Positions 7,948 through 16,673 of a stretch of 64,000 nt of DNA are shown here, piece after piece; position 1 is the stretch's first letter, and every line of letters starts with the position of its first letter. The position numbers and the translations under genes are program-made. The stretch comes from Rugamonas fusca (GTDB lineage Bacteria; Pseudomonadota; Gammaproteobacteria; Burkholderiales; Burkholderiaceae_D). The stretch spans positions 47,421 to 111,420 of the forward strand of contig NZ_JACEZS010000020.1 in assembly GCF_014042365.1 (NCBI RefSeq), written 5' to 3'. The notes under the pieces are model-generated. The model did no database searches, was not told the DNA's origin, and worked only from the letters and a program-made list of their open reading frames with translations.

Positions 7948-9531
7948 TTAGGGGGCTTCGGACTGATTTTTTGCCGAATTTGTCACGCGCCGCCCCCACA
8001 GCCAGGCGCCCGCCAGGGCCAGCGTCCACAGCGCCAGCGCCAGCTTGTTGCCCCACAAAATGTAGGGCGTGCTGCCGGCCATGCCTTGCACGTTGGCCGC
8101 CAGCGTGCCGTTGGTGTTGGGGGCGAGACGCGCCACCACGTTGCCGCGCCCGTCGATGACGGCCGTGGCGCCCGTGTTGGTGGCGCGCAGCATGGGGCGG
8201 CCCGTCTCCAGCGTGCGCATCTGCGAAATCTGCAAATGCTGGGGGATGGCGATGGTGTCGCCGAACCAGGCCAGGTTCGATTCGTTGAGCAGCAGCGTGG
8301 CCGGCTTCTGGCCGCCGGCCGGGCGGTTCAGCTGAGCGGCGATCTCCTCGCCAAACAAGTCCTCGTAGCAGATATTGGGCAGCACGCGCTGGTCCTTGAC
8401 GGCGAACGCGGGCTGAATCGTCGGGCCGCTGGTCTGGTCGCCCAGCGGGATGTTCATCAAATCGACGAACCAGCGGAAGCCGAGCGGGATGAATTCGCCG
8501 TAGGGCACCAGGTGGTGCTTGTCGTAGCGGTAGTAGGCCGCGTTGGGCACGGGCGTCATGCCCAGCACGCTGTTGAAGTAGGCCGTCTGGCTGTCGGCCA
8601 TGGGGATGCCCAGCATCAGGCTGCTGCCGCTGCGCTGCAGGAACAGGCTGATGGCCGGCAGGTAGTCCGGCGGCAGCTGCTGCGGCAGCATGACGACCGC
8701 CGTTTCCGGCGTGGCGATCAGGTCGGCCGGGGCGGCCATGATGGCGTCGCGGTATTGGGTGAGGGCGGCCAGCACGTGGGCGCCGTTGAATTTCTCGTCC
8801 TGCGGCACGTTACCCTGGATCAGGCGCACGGAGATCGGTTTGCCTTCCGCATAGGTCCAGTGCAGTTGGGTGAGCGCGCCGCCGCCGGCCAGGATGGCCG
8901 CCACCAGGGCCAGCGCGCGCCAGCGGCTGCGGTGCAGCAGGAGCAGCAAGGCACCCGCGCAGACGGCCGCCAGCCAGCCCAGGCCATACACGCCGATCAC
9001 GGGCGCGTAGCCGGCCAGCGGGCTGTGGTTGTGGGCGTAGCCGGCCGACAGCCACGGGAAACCCGTGAACAGCCAGCCGCGCAGCCATTCGCACAGCGAC
9101 CACATGGCCGGCAGCAGCAGCAAATTGGAGGCGGGCAGCGGCAGCGCCCAGCGCTGGCGCAGCCACGAGGCGCCGGCCATGGCCAGCGCCACGTAGGCGC
9201 CCATGGCCCAGGCCAGTAGCGCCACGGCGGCGGCGGCCAGCGGCGCCGGCATGCCGCCGTAGGTGTGCATGGAGACGTACAGCCACCAGACGCCGGCCGC
9301 CGTCCAGCCGAAGCCGTAGGCCCAGCCGATCAGGGCGCCGCCCTTGACGCTGGCGCTGCGCAGCACCTGGTAGAACAGGATGGCCAGGCTGAAGATTTCG
9401 ATCGGCCACCAGCCGAACGGGGCGAACGCGAACACGGCGGCCGCGCCGGCGGCGGCCGTGATGGTCATCCGGCCGCGGGTGCTGCGCTGGGGTTTGGGCG
9501 GGGCGTTGGGATCGGTGCGGCGAAAACGCAT
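7948..9531 (-). CDS. lnt: Apolipoprotein N-acyltransferase
   Basis: Transfers the third acyl chain to the N-terminal cysteine of lipoproteins in the inner membrane. The 527-residue protein has N-terminal membrane helices (about residues 20-215) followed by a periplasmic nitrilase-like domain with the catalytic Glu in ATPETAVVML and the catalytic Cys in NICYEDLFGEE, and a last membrane helix near the C-terminus. The ATG at 9531 follows the corC stop by one base, giving MRFRRTDPNAPPKPQRS; the frame upstream of it is only a shadow of corC. corC-lnt adjacency is typical of proteobacteria. Confidence 0.95.
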   Translation of the reverse strand: MRFRRTDPNAPPKPQRSTRGRMTITAAAGAAAVFAFAPFGWWPIEIFSLAILFYQVLRSASVKGGALIGWAYGFGWTAAGVWWLYVSMHTYGGMPAPLAAAAVALLAWAMGAYVALAMAGASWLRQRWALPLPASNLLLLPAMWSLCEWLRGWLFTGFPWLSAGYAHNHSPLAGYAPVIGVYGLGWLAAVCAGALLLLLHRSRWRALALVAAILAGGGALTQLHWTYAEGKPISVRLIQGNVPQDEKFNGAHVLAALTQYRDAIMAAPADLIATPETAVVMLPQQLPPDYLPAISLFLQRSGSSLMLGIPMADSQTAYFNSVLGMTPVPNAAYYRYDKHHLVPYGEFIPLGFRWFVDLMNIPLGDQTSGPTIQPAFAVKDQRVLPNICYEDLFGEEIAAQLNRPAGGQKPATLLLNESNLAWFGDTIAIPQHLQISQMRTLETGRPMLRATNTGATAVIDGRGNVVARLAPNTNGTLAANVQGMAGSTPYILWGNKLALALWTLALAGAWLWGRRVTNSAKNQSEAP

Positions 9532-9532
9532 G

Positions 9533-10411
9533 TTACGCGTCTTGCTCCGGCGCGGCCGGCAGTTTTTCCACCAGCAGCACGTGCACCTGGCGTGCGTCGG
9601 CGCGCAGCACTTCGAAGCGCAGGCCGTCCAGGTCGAACACGTCGCCCTTGTGCGGCATGCGGGCCAGGTGCTTGGCCACCAGGCCGCCGATGGTGTCGAC
9701 GTCATCGTCGGGCAGGGCGGTGTCGAGTTCCTCGTTGAACTGGGTGATTTCCGTCAGCGCCTTGATGCGCCAGCGGGGGCCGAACTGGCCTTCCTTGATG
9801 GACAGGATGTTGTCCTCTTCCTCGTCGAAATCGTATTCATCCTCGATGTCGCCGACGATCTGTTCCAGCACGTCCTCGATGGTGATCAGGCCGGCCACGC
9901 CGCTGTATTCATCGACCACGATGGCCATGTGGTTGTGGTTGGCGCGGAAGTCGCGCAGCAGCACATTGAGGCGCTTCGATTCGGGAATGAAGATGGCCGG
10001 GCGCAGCATGTCGCGCACGTCGAACGATTCCTCTGCGTAGTAGCGCAGCAAATCCTTGGCCAGCAGGATGCCGATCACCTTGTCGCGTTCGCCCTCGATG
10101 GCGGGGAAGCGCGAGTGGGCCGTCTGCAGCACGGACGGCATCCATTCCTCGATGGGCTTGGAGATGTCGATCACGTCCATCTGGGAACGGGGGATCATGA
10201 TGTCGCGCGCCGACAGGTCCGACACCTGGAACACGCCTTCGATCATCGACAGGGCGTCGGCGTCGATCAGGTTGCGTTCGTGGGCGTCGTGCAGCACGTC
10301 GAGCAGTTCCGCGCGGTTTTCGGGCTCGGGGGAAATGAGGGCGGTCAGGCGTTCAAACAGTGACCGATGGGGCTTGGCGTCAGACTTGACGCCACTAGAG
10401 TGCTCTTGCAT
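9533..10411 (-). CDS. corC: CorC/HlyC family transporter-associated protein (CBS domains)
   Basis: A cytoplasmic protein linked to magnesium and cobalt handling, made of two CBS domains (about residues 55-190) and a C-terminal CorC_HlyC FAD-like domain (about 205-285). Diagnostic segments are DIMIPRSQMDVIDI, VDEYSGVAGLITIEDVLEQI and DDDVDTIGGLVAKHLARMP. I start at the ATG at 10411 (MQEHSSGVKSDAKPHRSL); the longer frame back to 10492 runs toward the palindromic repeat and has no family support. It is downstream of ybeY and next to lnt, so it belongs to the phoH-ybeY-corC-lnt operon. Confidence 0.92.
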   Translation of the reverse strand: MQEHSSGVKSDAKPHRSLFERLTALISPEPENRAELLDVLHDAHERNLIDADALSMIEGVFQVSDLSARDIMIPRSQMDVIDISKPIEEWMPSVLQTAHSRFPAIEGERDKVIGILLAKDLLRYYAEESFDVRDMLRPAIFIPESKRLNVLLRDFRANHNHMAIVVDEYSGVAGLITIEDVLEQIVGDIEDEYDFDEEEDNILSIKEGQFGPRWRIKALTEITQFNEELDTALPDDDVDTIGGLVAKHLARMPHKGDVFDLDGLRFEVLRADARQVHVLLVEKLPAAPEQDA

Positions 10412-10490
10412 AGGAGGCGTGAGCCGTTGTTTCGAAGGGATATAGGATACACCAAACGGGATGAGGGGGCCGATTTTGCCATTTGCCATC

Positions 10491-10590
10491 AAGAAAAATC
10501 AGGGACGTACCCCGGTTTTCCCGCATGGGAAAACCGGGGTACGTCCCCGATTTTTCTTGGCGGGAAAACCGTGTTACGTCCCCGATTTTT
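10491..10590. repeat. Dispersed palindromic repeat, three arms
   Basis: Two 32-base arms (10491-10522 and 10527-10558) form an inverted repeat with one mismatch around the loop GCAT. A third partial arm (10562-10590) is in the same orientation as the second. The shared core is GGGACGTACCCCGGTTTTC. A related copy lies at 45288-45358. The third arm overlaps the end of ybeY and supplies its last codons and stop. It resembles a REP/MITE-like intergenic element and could also act as a strong hairpin between ybeY and corC. Confidence 0.85.
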
Positions 10591-11056
10591 CGGCGACGTA
10601 AGGGTCGGCGATGCCCAGCTTGGCCAGGATTTGCGTTTCCAGCCCTTCCATTTCGGCCGCTTCCTCGTCGTCCAGGTGGTCGTAGCCCTGGGCGTGCAGC
10701 ACGCCATGTACGATCAGGTGGGCCGTGTGCTGTTCCACCGTCTTCTTCTGTTCGGCCGCCTCGCGCTCCAGCACGTCCGTGCACAGGATGATGTCGGCCT
10801 GGGTGGGCGCGTCGTCGGGCAGTTCTTCTTCCCCTTCGTTGTAGGCGAAGGTCAGCACGTTGGTGGCGTAGTCCTTGCCGCGGTAGTCGCGGTTCAACAC
10901 GCGGCCTTCTTCGGCGTCGACAAAGCGGATGGTCAGTTCGGCCGGCGCCAGCAGCGCGGCCTGGACCCAGCGCCGTACCTTGGGACGGGTGATGCTCTGT
11001 TGCAGGCGGGGATCGGGATATTGCACCGACAGGCTCAGTTTATTTTTTTCGGACAT
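10574..11056 (-). CDS. ybeY: Endoribonuclease / rRNA maturation factor YbeY
   Basis: A metal-dependent endoribonuclease needed for 16S rRNA 3'-end maturation and ribosome quality control. The 160-residue protein carries the UPF0054 zinc motif HGVLHAQGYDH (three His ligands) preceded by HLIV, and the earlier block NRDYRGKDYATNVLTFAY. Its start overlaps the end of phoH by 17 bases, suggesting translational coupling. The final residues EKSGT and the TAA stop come from the dispersed palindromic repeat, so the native C-terminus has probably been replaced or extended by that element. Confidence 0.95.
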   Translation of the reverse strand: MSEKNKLSLSVQYPDPRLQQSITRPKVRRWVQAALLAPAELTIRFVDAEEGRVLNRDYRGKDYATNVLTFAYNEGEEELPDDAPTQADIILCTDVLEREAAEQKKTVEQHTAHLIVHGVLHAQGYDHLDDEEAAEMEGLETQILAKLGIADPYVAEKSGT

Positions 11057-12086
11057 TTTTGATGGCGGTGGCTTTGAGTAAAGGGGCGATTTCGGCGTGG
11101 TGCGCGTGCGCCGTCTCGTAGGCGTCGACGATGCGCGCCACCAGCGGATGACGCACCACGTCCTCGCTGGTGAACTGGGTGAAGGCGATGCCGCGTACGT
11201 CCTTGAGCACCTGCACGGCGTCCACCAGGCCGCTTTTCAGGGTCTTGTGCAGGTCGACCTGGGTCACGTCGCCCGTGACCACGGCCTTGCTGCCAAAGCC
11301 GATGCGGGTCAGGAACATCTTCATCTGTTCCACCGTCGTATTCTGGGCTTCGTCCAGGATCACGAACGCGTGGTTGAGCGTGCGGCCGCGCATGTAGGCC
11401 AGCGGGGCGATCTCGATCACCTGTTTTTCGAACATTTTTTGCGTGCGGTCAAAGCCCAGCAAATCGTACAGCGCGTCGTACAGGGGGCGCAGGTAGGGAT
11501 CGACTTTCTGCGTCAGGTCGCCCGGCAGGAAGCCCAGCCGTTCGCCCGCTTCCACGGCCGGACGGGTCAGGATGATGCGCTTGACGGCGTCGCGTTCGAG
11601 CGCGTCCACGGCGCAGGCCACGGCCAGGTAAGTCTTGCCGGTGCCGGCCGGGCCGATGCCGAAGCTGATGTCATGCTCGAGCACGTTGCGCAGGTAGCGG
11701 ATCTGGTGCGGCGTGCGCCCGCGCAGGTCACTGCGGCGGGTCTTGAGCACGGGGCTGGCGATGTCCGGTTCCACGAACGGCGCTTCCGGATGTTCCTCGA
11801 CCACGCCAGCCAGGCCGGCCCGTTGTTCGACCAGGGCCAGCTGCACTTCCTCGATCGGCACCACCTTGTTGGCGACGGCGTAGAACTGTTCCAGGATCTG
11901 CACGGCCCGTTCGGCGTTGCTGCCGCTGACGATGAATTTTTCGCCGCGGCGGAAAATGGTGACGTCCAGCGCGGCCGAGATCTGGCGCAGGTTCTCGTCG
12001 AGCGGGCCGCACAGGTGGGCCAGCCGGGCGTTATCGAGCGGCTCGGGAATGAAATAGAAGGGCTGGACGGGGGTCTTGGTTTTCAA
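11040..12086 (-). CDS. phoH: PhoH-like ATPase (YbeZ)
   Basis: A PhoH-family NTPase, the usual partner of YbeY and thought to act in RNA metabolism. The 348-residue product has an N-terminal KH-like region (about 20-110), Walker A GPAGTGKTYLA, Walker B AFVILDEAQN and the sensor block VVTGDVTQVDL. It starts at ATG 12086 and overlaps ybeY at its end. In many proteobacteria miaB precedes this gene; here it does not. A 376-base non-coding stretch precedes phoH instead, so the operon probably starts here. Confidence 0.95.
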   Translation of the reverse strand: MKTKTPVQPFYFIPEPLDNARLAHLCGPLDENLRQISAALDVTIFRRGEKFIVSGSNAERAVQILEQFYAVANKVVPIEEVQLALVEQRAGLAGVVEEHPEAPFVEPDIASPVLKTRRSDLRGRTPHQIRYLRNVLEHDISFGIGPAGTGKTYLAVACAVDALERDAVKRIILTRPAVEAGERLGFLPGDLTQKVDPYLRPLYDALYDLLGFDRTQKMFEKQVIEIAPLAYMRGRTLNHAFVILDEAQNTTVEQMKMFLTRIGFGSKAVVTGDVTQVDLHKTLKSGLVDAVQVLKDVRGIAFTQFTSEDVVRHPLVARIVDAYETAHAHHAEIAPLLKATAIKNVRKK

Positions 12087-12462
12087 TGGCTTGCTTGGTT
12101 GTGTTGCGGGATGGCGGGCCGGCGCGCGCCGGACATACAGGTGCTAGTTTACAGTAAATGCGCGTCCCATCGCGCAGCAAATCGCACCGCACGTGACGGC
12201 CCCCGGGTTCGATCCGGCCGTCAACTTTGCGTGCGCCGCAATTTTGCTTTGTGTGATGAAATGGCCATGTTGCTAAGTTTTTCGGCCGATGGTTGAGGTC
12301 AAACAATCTTCGCGCCGTCCACGACGGCTGAAACGTTGGGATTTAGGCATAAGATATTGCATGAAAGGCAAGCGCTCTGATGCCTTTGGAACCGGCGGCG
12401 CGCTAAGCGTGCCTTAAGTTCGTAGCAGCACCATTTCATCATCACCACAGACGAGGAACATC
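12087..12462. other. Divergent intergenic region between phoH and an HTH gene
   Basis: These 376 bases contain no convincing gene. The stretch near 12148-12165 includes TTTACAGTAAA, a small perfect palindrome that could be a regulator site for phoH. The right half is AT-richer than its surroundings. Promoters for phoH (leftward) and the HTH gene (rightward) should lie here, but no pair of hexamers is good enough to assign. Confidence 0.5.
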
Positions 12463-12795
12463 ATGGCACACCACGCTCTCGCTTCCCAGGACAGCTACAA
12501 CCCCAACCATCTGCTCGACATCCTGCTGGGCAAAATGCAGCTGAAGAACGATGCCGCATTGTCGCGCCTGCTGGAAGTGGCGCCGCCCGTCATCAGCAAG
12601 ATCCGCCACCACCGGCTGCCGGTGGGCGCCTCGCTGCTGATCCGCATGCATGAAGTGACGGGCATGAGCATCCGCGACCTGCGCGACTTGATGGGCGATC
12701 GCCGCACCAAGTACCGTTTGTCCGACGCCCAGGGCCGCCCCAAGCCAGAGGACCGCGGCGACCGCCCCGACTCCAGCGGCTATGCGCGCCACTGA
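12463..12795 (+). CDS. Small helix-turn-helix protein of unknown role
   Basis: A 110-residue protein with a good ribosome-binding site (GAGGAAC) upstream. Residues 25-80 look like an HTH of the lambda-repressor/XRE kind: LKNDAALSRLLEVAPPVISK is the likely helix-turn-helix, followed by MHEVTGMSIRDLRDLMGDRR. The C-terminal 30 residues are charged and probably disordered. It is a single gene between the phoH operon and the convergent HDOD gene. Its target is unknown; compact HTH proteins of this type often regulate their own promoter. Confidence 0.7.
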   Translation: MAHHALASQDSYNPNHLLDILLGKMQLKNDAALSRLLEVAPPVISKIRHHRLPVGASLLIRMHEVTGMSIRDLRDLMGDRRTKYRLSDAQGRPKPEDRGDRPDSSGYARH

Positions 12796-12935
12796 TGGCG
12801 CCGCGCTTGCCTGCCGCGCCTGAACGGCGCCGGCAGGCCTGAGGCGGGCCGTCCGCGCCGACCCGGCACGGCCGCGTCGCTGCGCCTCATCGCGCCTTGA
12901 CCGATCCCGCGGCCACCCGGCCGGCCCCGGACGGA

Positions 12936-13781
12936 TCAGGACAGCAGCACCATCGCGATCTCCCCGAACTGCAGTTCCGTCTCGCGGAACAGCTGCAAAC
13001 ACGTTTCCTCATTCAGCGCCAGCGCCGTCCAGGCCACCGTCGACACGGGCGGCACCAGGCCGTCCGGCACCTGGGCCAGGTCCAGCGCGTGCACCATGGC
13101 GTCGGCCACGTGGATGATGGCGGCCAGGAAGCCGGCGCCCGGCGTTTCCGGGTCGTGGTGGCCGCCGATGGCCAGCCGCATGGTGTCGGAAAAATTCCAG
13201 TGTTCGGCCAGCGCCATGCCCGCGTCCACGTGGTCGATGCCCAGCACCGCCCGTTCCGCCTCCAGCAGCGTGCTGTCGTGCGCGGCGCGGTGCACGATCA
13301 CCTGCGCGTACTGCTGCGGGAAGCAGGCCACCAGTACCAGCCGGCCGATGTCGTGCAGCAGGCCGGCCGTAAACGCATAGTCCTGGTTGAAGCGCATCTG
13401 GCGCGCCAGCACCTTGGCGCAGGCGGCCGTGGCGATCGAGTGGCGCCAGAAGCGTTTGTGGTCGAAGCCTTCGCAGCGGCCCTCGGCGAAGCAGCCCGTG
13501 ACGGCGGCGGCCGTGATCAGGTTGCGCGTGGTCTGGAAACCGAGGAAGGTGATGGCCTGCTGGATGGTGGTCACCTTGACCTGCAAGCCGTACAGCGAGG
13601 AATTGGCCAGCCGCAGCGTCTTGGCCGTGAGCGCCGAGTCATGCGACACTTTTTTGGCCAGCACGGAGATATCCACCTCCTCCTGGTCTATGCTGTTGAG
13701 CAGCTCCATCACGACCGCCGGCAGCGAGGGCAGGTCGTCCAGGTTCTTGACGATGTCGTCGTAGGTCAGGGGCGTGCTCAT
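12936..13781 (-). CDS. HDOD domain-containing signalling protein
   Basis: A 281-residue protein made almost entirely of one HDOD domain (about residues 10-215), a catalytically degenerate relative of HD phosphohydrolases used in signalling. Recognisable blocks are LPSLPAVVMELLN, VSHDSALTAKTLRLANSSLY and AGLLHDIGRLVL. ATG at 13781 is preceded by GGAGG and overlaps the stop of the upstream 113-residue gene by four bases, so the two are translationally coupled. The open frame extending to 14297 upstream is not used. The output is not readable; relatives link c-di-GMP or sensor kinases to motility. Confidence 0.85.
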   Translation of the reverse strand: MSTPLTYDDIVKNLDDLPSLPAVVMELLNSIDQEEVDISVLAKKVSHDSALTAKTLRLANSSLYGLQVKVTTIQQAITFLGFQTTRNLITAAAVTGCFAEGRCEGFDHKRFWRHSIATAACAKVLARQMRFNQDYAFTAGLLHDIGRLVLVACFPQQYAQVIVHRAAHDSTLLEAERAVLGIDHVDAGMALAEHWNFSDTMRLAIGGHHDPETPGAGFLAAIIHVADAMVHALDLAQVPDGLVPPVSTVAWTALALNEETCLQLFRETELQFGEIAMVLLS

Positions 13782-14119
13782 TCGGGTATGTCCTCCATGC
13801 CCAACCGGAAGTCCGTCACGTAATGGCGCAGCAGGCCGGTGGCCCAGTCGGCGTCGTTGTCCGGGTCGTGCTTGCGGAACAGGTGGGCTATGCGTTGCTG
13901 GTAATGTTGGCGGGTGGCGGCCAGTTCGTCCTGCGACACGGGCGGGGTGGCGATGGGCAGCACGGCGATGCCGTGGCGCGGCATCAGCTCGAGCATGGCC
14001 TCGGTCAGCACGGTCCCCTGCGGCAGCAGCACATGGCCCTGCACGTCGAGCAGTTCGTCTGATAGCACCATGCCCGGTTCGACCTGGGCCAGCGGGATGT
14101 GATGGTAAGTGGCAGTCAT
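13778..14119 (-). CDS. Small protein resembling the N-terminal module of HD-GYP/HDOD proteins
   Basis: A 113-residue protein starting at ATG 14119 after GGAGG. The segment VEPGMVLSDELLDVQGHVLL followed by PQGTVLTEAMLELMPRHGI is the beta-rich module commonly found fused N-terminally to HD-GYP or HDOD domains. Here it is a separate gene coupled by an ATGA overlap to the HDOD gene, suggesting a split two-part protein. The longer frame upstream (to 14482) is arginine-rich noise over the divergent promoter region. Function is inferred only from this arrangement. Confidence 0.75.
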   Translation of the reverse strand: MTATYHHIPLAQVEPGMVLSDELLDVQGHVLLPQGTVLTEAMLELMPRHGIAVLPIATPPVSQDELAATRQHYQQRIAHLFRKHDPDNDADWATGLLRHYVTDFRLGMEDIPE

Positions 14120-14383
14120 GGCGCCTCCGGCGTTCTGTTGTCCCGATCTTACCATCGTCGCGGCGCGCTGTGTGCCGCTGGCCCGGCGGGCCACGCTGGT
14201 GGCGCCAGCCGTGCGCCCGAGACGTGAAAACGGCGTAAAACGACGTAAAAACGGAACCAAACGGGGCCGGCGGCGGGCAGTTCTTGCCAAGTTGCATGTC
14301 ATACCGTACATTGGGGCGTTGCCGTCAAATCCACGTTTTGGTTCCGCCACGGGCGGAGCCCGGTGTTCCGGGGAGGTGTGTAG

Positions 14384-15976
14384 ATGTTTGGTATCCAAGG
14401 TCGGCTGACGGCGCTGTTCGTGGTCATCGTCACGCTGGTGCTGGCTATTTCCGGCACGTATGCCCAATACAGCCTTGGCCATGAACTGGAAGTGAGCAAC
14501 CAGCGCCTGCGCCAGGGCGTGCTGACGCGCTTGCAGACGAGCTTGCCATCGGCCCTGTGGGACTTGGACAAGGCCAAGGTCGACAACATCGTGGCGGCCG
14601 AGATGCTGCCGCCGGAACTGGTGGCCATCCGCGTCTATGACACGTCCGTCGGCCTGTTCTCCGGTAAATTGCGCAACGACGCCGGCGGTGTCGTCTCGAT
14701 CGAGAACGACGCTCCCGTGGCCGGTGCGCCCGTGGTGGCCGACCTGGCCTACCGCGATTCAGGCGCGGCCGGCGCCTCGCTCAAGCCCGTCATCGTGGGT
14801 CGGGTGGTGGTCAACTTCAGCCGGGCCCAGATCGACGCCACGCTGGCGGCCGAAGTGCGGCGCAAGGTGACGGAAGTGCTGCTGCTGGACCTGATCCTGG
14901 TGGCGGCGCTGGCGCTGTCGCTGCGTATCGTGTTCGAGCCGCTCAAGCAGCTGCGCGACGGCTTGTTCGACCTGGCCACGCGCGGCAGCGACGAAGTGGA
15001 GGAACTGGCCGACAACCGCCACGACGAACTGGGCGAAGTGATCCGCGGCTTCAACGCCATCCAGCGCCGCGTGAAATCCATCATCGCCCGCATCCGCGAA
15101 GCCGAGGACGAGGCCCGCAAGTCGGCCCAGGAAACGGCCCGCGCGCTCGACGACTTGCGCCGCACCCAGGAATCGCTGCTGCAGGCCGAGCGCCTGGCGT
15201 CGCTGGGCGGGCTGGTGGCCGGGGTGGCGCACGAGATCAACACGCCCGTCGGCATCGCCCTCACCAGCGCCTCGGTGCTGATGGAAGCGACCGAGAAGGT
15301 GCACCAGGCCATCGAAGGTGGCAACATCAAGAAGTCCGACATCGTGCGCTACGTGGAGACGGCCGGCGAGAGCACGCGCCTGATCATGAACAACGCCTAC
15401 CGCGCCGCGCACCTGATCCACAGCTTCAAGCAGATCGCGGTGGACCAGGTGAGCGAGGCGCGGCGCCGCTTCGAGCTGCGCGACTACATCACGGAAGTGG
15501 TGGCCAGCCTGCAGCCCAAGCTGAAGAAGACCCACATCCACGTCACCATCGCCTGCCCGCCCGACATCGTGCTCGACAGTTATCCGGGCGCGCTGGCCCA
15601 GGTCATCACCAACCTCACGCTCAACTGCGTGGAGCACGCGTTCGAGCCGGATGCGGAAGGCACCATCGCCATCAACGTGGTGCAGGATGGCGAGTGGATC
15701 GAGATGCAGGTGGTCGACAACGGCAAGGGCATCGCGCCCGACATGATCGACAAGGTGTTCGACCCGTTCGTCACCACGCGGCGCGGGCAGGGCGGCACGG
15801 GGCTGGGCCTGAACATCGTGTTCAACCTGATCGCCAAGCAGTTCGGCGGCAACATCACGGTCAGCAGCACGCTGGGCCACGGCGCCAGCTTCGTGTTGCG
15901 CATCCCGGTGGTGACGCCGGTGGACGAAGCCCATCCGGCCGCGCCGGCCCATCCGGACGGCCAGTTGCACGCCTGA
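14384..15976 (+). CDS. Membrane sensor histidine kinase (orphan)
   Basis: A 530-residue kinase: first membrane helix at residues 8-27, periplasmic sensor about 30-163, second helix about 164-183, HAMP linker, coiled coil rich in E/R/A (about 235-270), HisKA-like box with phospho-acceptor His283 in AGVAHEINTPVG, and an HATPase domain with N box NLTLNCVEHAF, G1 VVDNGKGIAPD and G2 GGTGLGLNI. GGAGG precedes the ATG. No response regulator is adjacent; the HDOD pair diverges from it across 264 bases. The signal is unknown. Confidence 0.9.
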   Translation: MFGIQGRLTALFVVIVTLVLAISGTYAQYSLGHELEVSNQRLRQGVLTRLQTSLPSALWDLDKAKVDNIVAAEMLPPELVAIRVYDTSVGLFSGKLRNDAGGVVSIENDAPVAGAPVVADLAYRDSGAAGASLKPVIVGRVVVNFSRAQIDATLAAEVRRKVTEVLLLDLILVAALALSLRIVFEPLKQLRDGLFDLATRGSDEVEELADNRHDELGEVIRGFNAIQRRVKSIIARIREAEDEARKSAQETARALDDLRRTQESLLQAERLASLGGLVAGVAHEINTPVGIALTSASVLMEATEKVHQAIEGGNIKKSDIVRYVETAGESTRLIMNNAYRAAHLIHSFKQIAVDQVSEARRRFELRDYITEVVASLQPKLKKTHIHVTIACPPDIVLDSYPGALAQVITNLTLNCVEHAFEPDAEGTIAINVVQDGEWIEMQVVDNGKGIAPDMIDKVFDPFVTTRRGQGGTGLGLNIVFNLIAKQFGGNITVSSTLGHGASFVLRIPVVTPVDEAHPAAPAHPDGQLHA

Positions 15977-16059
15977 CGGTGCCGTGGTGGCGGCCATTGC
16001 GCGCCCGCGCCGGCGCGCGCTAGAATGGCCTCCCTCATCCACCAGGCCTGGCCCGCTCC

Positions 16060-16230
16060 ATGAACAAAGACCTGATCAAAGGCATCCTGATCGTCGTTGG
16101 CGTATTGCTGGCGCTGGCCGTCTTCGCCACGGCCGCCACCGAAGATGGCGTCCAGAAGCTCAGCTGCATGGGCCGGGCCGCGCTGCACGGCGTCGCGCTG
16201 ACCAATATTCACTCCGTCTGCGGCTTATAA
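16060..16230 (+). CDS. Small single-pass membrane or exported protein
   Basis: A 56-residue frame starting MNKDLIKGILIVVGVLLALA, with one hydrophobic helix (about 7-25) and then a soluble tail with two cysteines (in KLSCMG and SVCGL). It lies 84 bases after the histidine kinase stop, on the same strand, and is followed by a hairpin at 16234-16258. No strong ribosome-binding site is visible. Codon use matches its neighbours. It could be a small membrane protein accompanying the kinase; this is inference from position only. Confidence 0.55.
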   Translation: MNKDLIKGILIVVGVLLALAVFATAATEDGVQKLSCMGRAALHGVALTNIHSVCGL

Positions 16231-16233
16231 GTG

Positions 16234-16258
16234 CCGGGGTCAGTGTGAGGCACCCCGG
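16234..16258 (+). terminator. Short GC hairpin after the small membrane-protein gene
   Basis: CCGGGGT and ACCCCGG are perfect inverted arms around an 11-base loop, four bases after the TAA of the small gene. No long T run follows on the + strand, so it is only a candidate terminator or a REP-like hairpin. Confidence 0.4.
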
Positions 16259-16295
16259 GTTTCACGAGGCGGGATGCAATTGACTGGCTGGGTTC

Positions 16296-16673
16296 TCAGG
16301 CGGAGAATTTGTCGCACTTTTCCTGCCGGGCCGAACGCAGTCCGAGCAGGACCACGCCGGCCAGCAGCATCAGGAATGGCGCGGGCTCGGGCACGGGGGC
16401 CGCATCAGCCGCCGGGATTGGCACCGCAGCGGGCGCGGGGACGTAGTCGTCCAGCGCCTGCAAGTCGTCACCGGGCAGATGGAACGGGTCATCGAGGGCA
16501 TCACCGACATGGCTGGCCGGCGGCGCCAGGCTGGCGCTGCGGCATGGGCCGGCTTGCACGGCCGCGTGACATTGGGGCGCCGCGATCGTCACCACCGGCA
16601 CGGCGGCTGCCTGTGCGGCGCCGCCCGCGCCAGCCAGCGACATGGCGAGCAGGATGGGCAGGTGGATCTTCAT
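16296..16673 (-). CDS. PEP-CTERM sorting-domain protein
   Basis: A 125-residue exported protein. It has an N-terminal signal peptide (MKIHLPILLAMSLAGAGGAA), a short proline- and alanine-rich middle with four cysteines (two close together near residue 35-45), and a C-terminal VPEPAPF motif followed by a hydrophobic helix and RSARQEK. The VPEP, helix and basic tail order is the exosortase recognition signal, so the protein is probably processed at the cell surface. No exosortase or EPS locus is in the window, as expected because these substrates are usually scattered. Confidence 0.75.
   Translation of the reverse strand: MKIHLPILLAMSLAGAGGAAQAAAVPVVTIAAPQCHAAVQAGPCRSASLAPPASHVGDALDDPFHLPGDDLQALDDYVPAPAAVPIPAADAAPVPEPAPFLMLLAGVVLLGLRSARQEKCDKFSA

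Noticed and set aside
10491..10590. Palindromic repeat considered as an insertion sequence
   Set aside because: There is no transposase frame and the element is under 100 bases; REP/MITE-like repeat is a better description.
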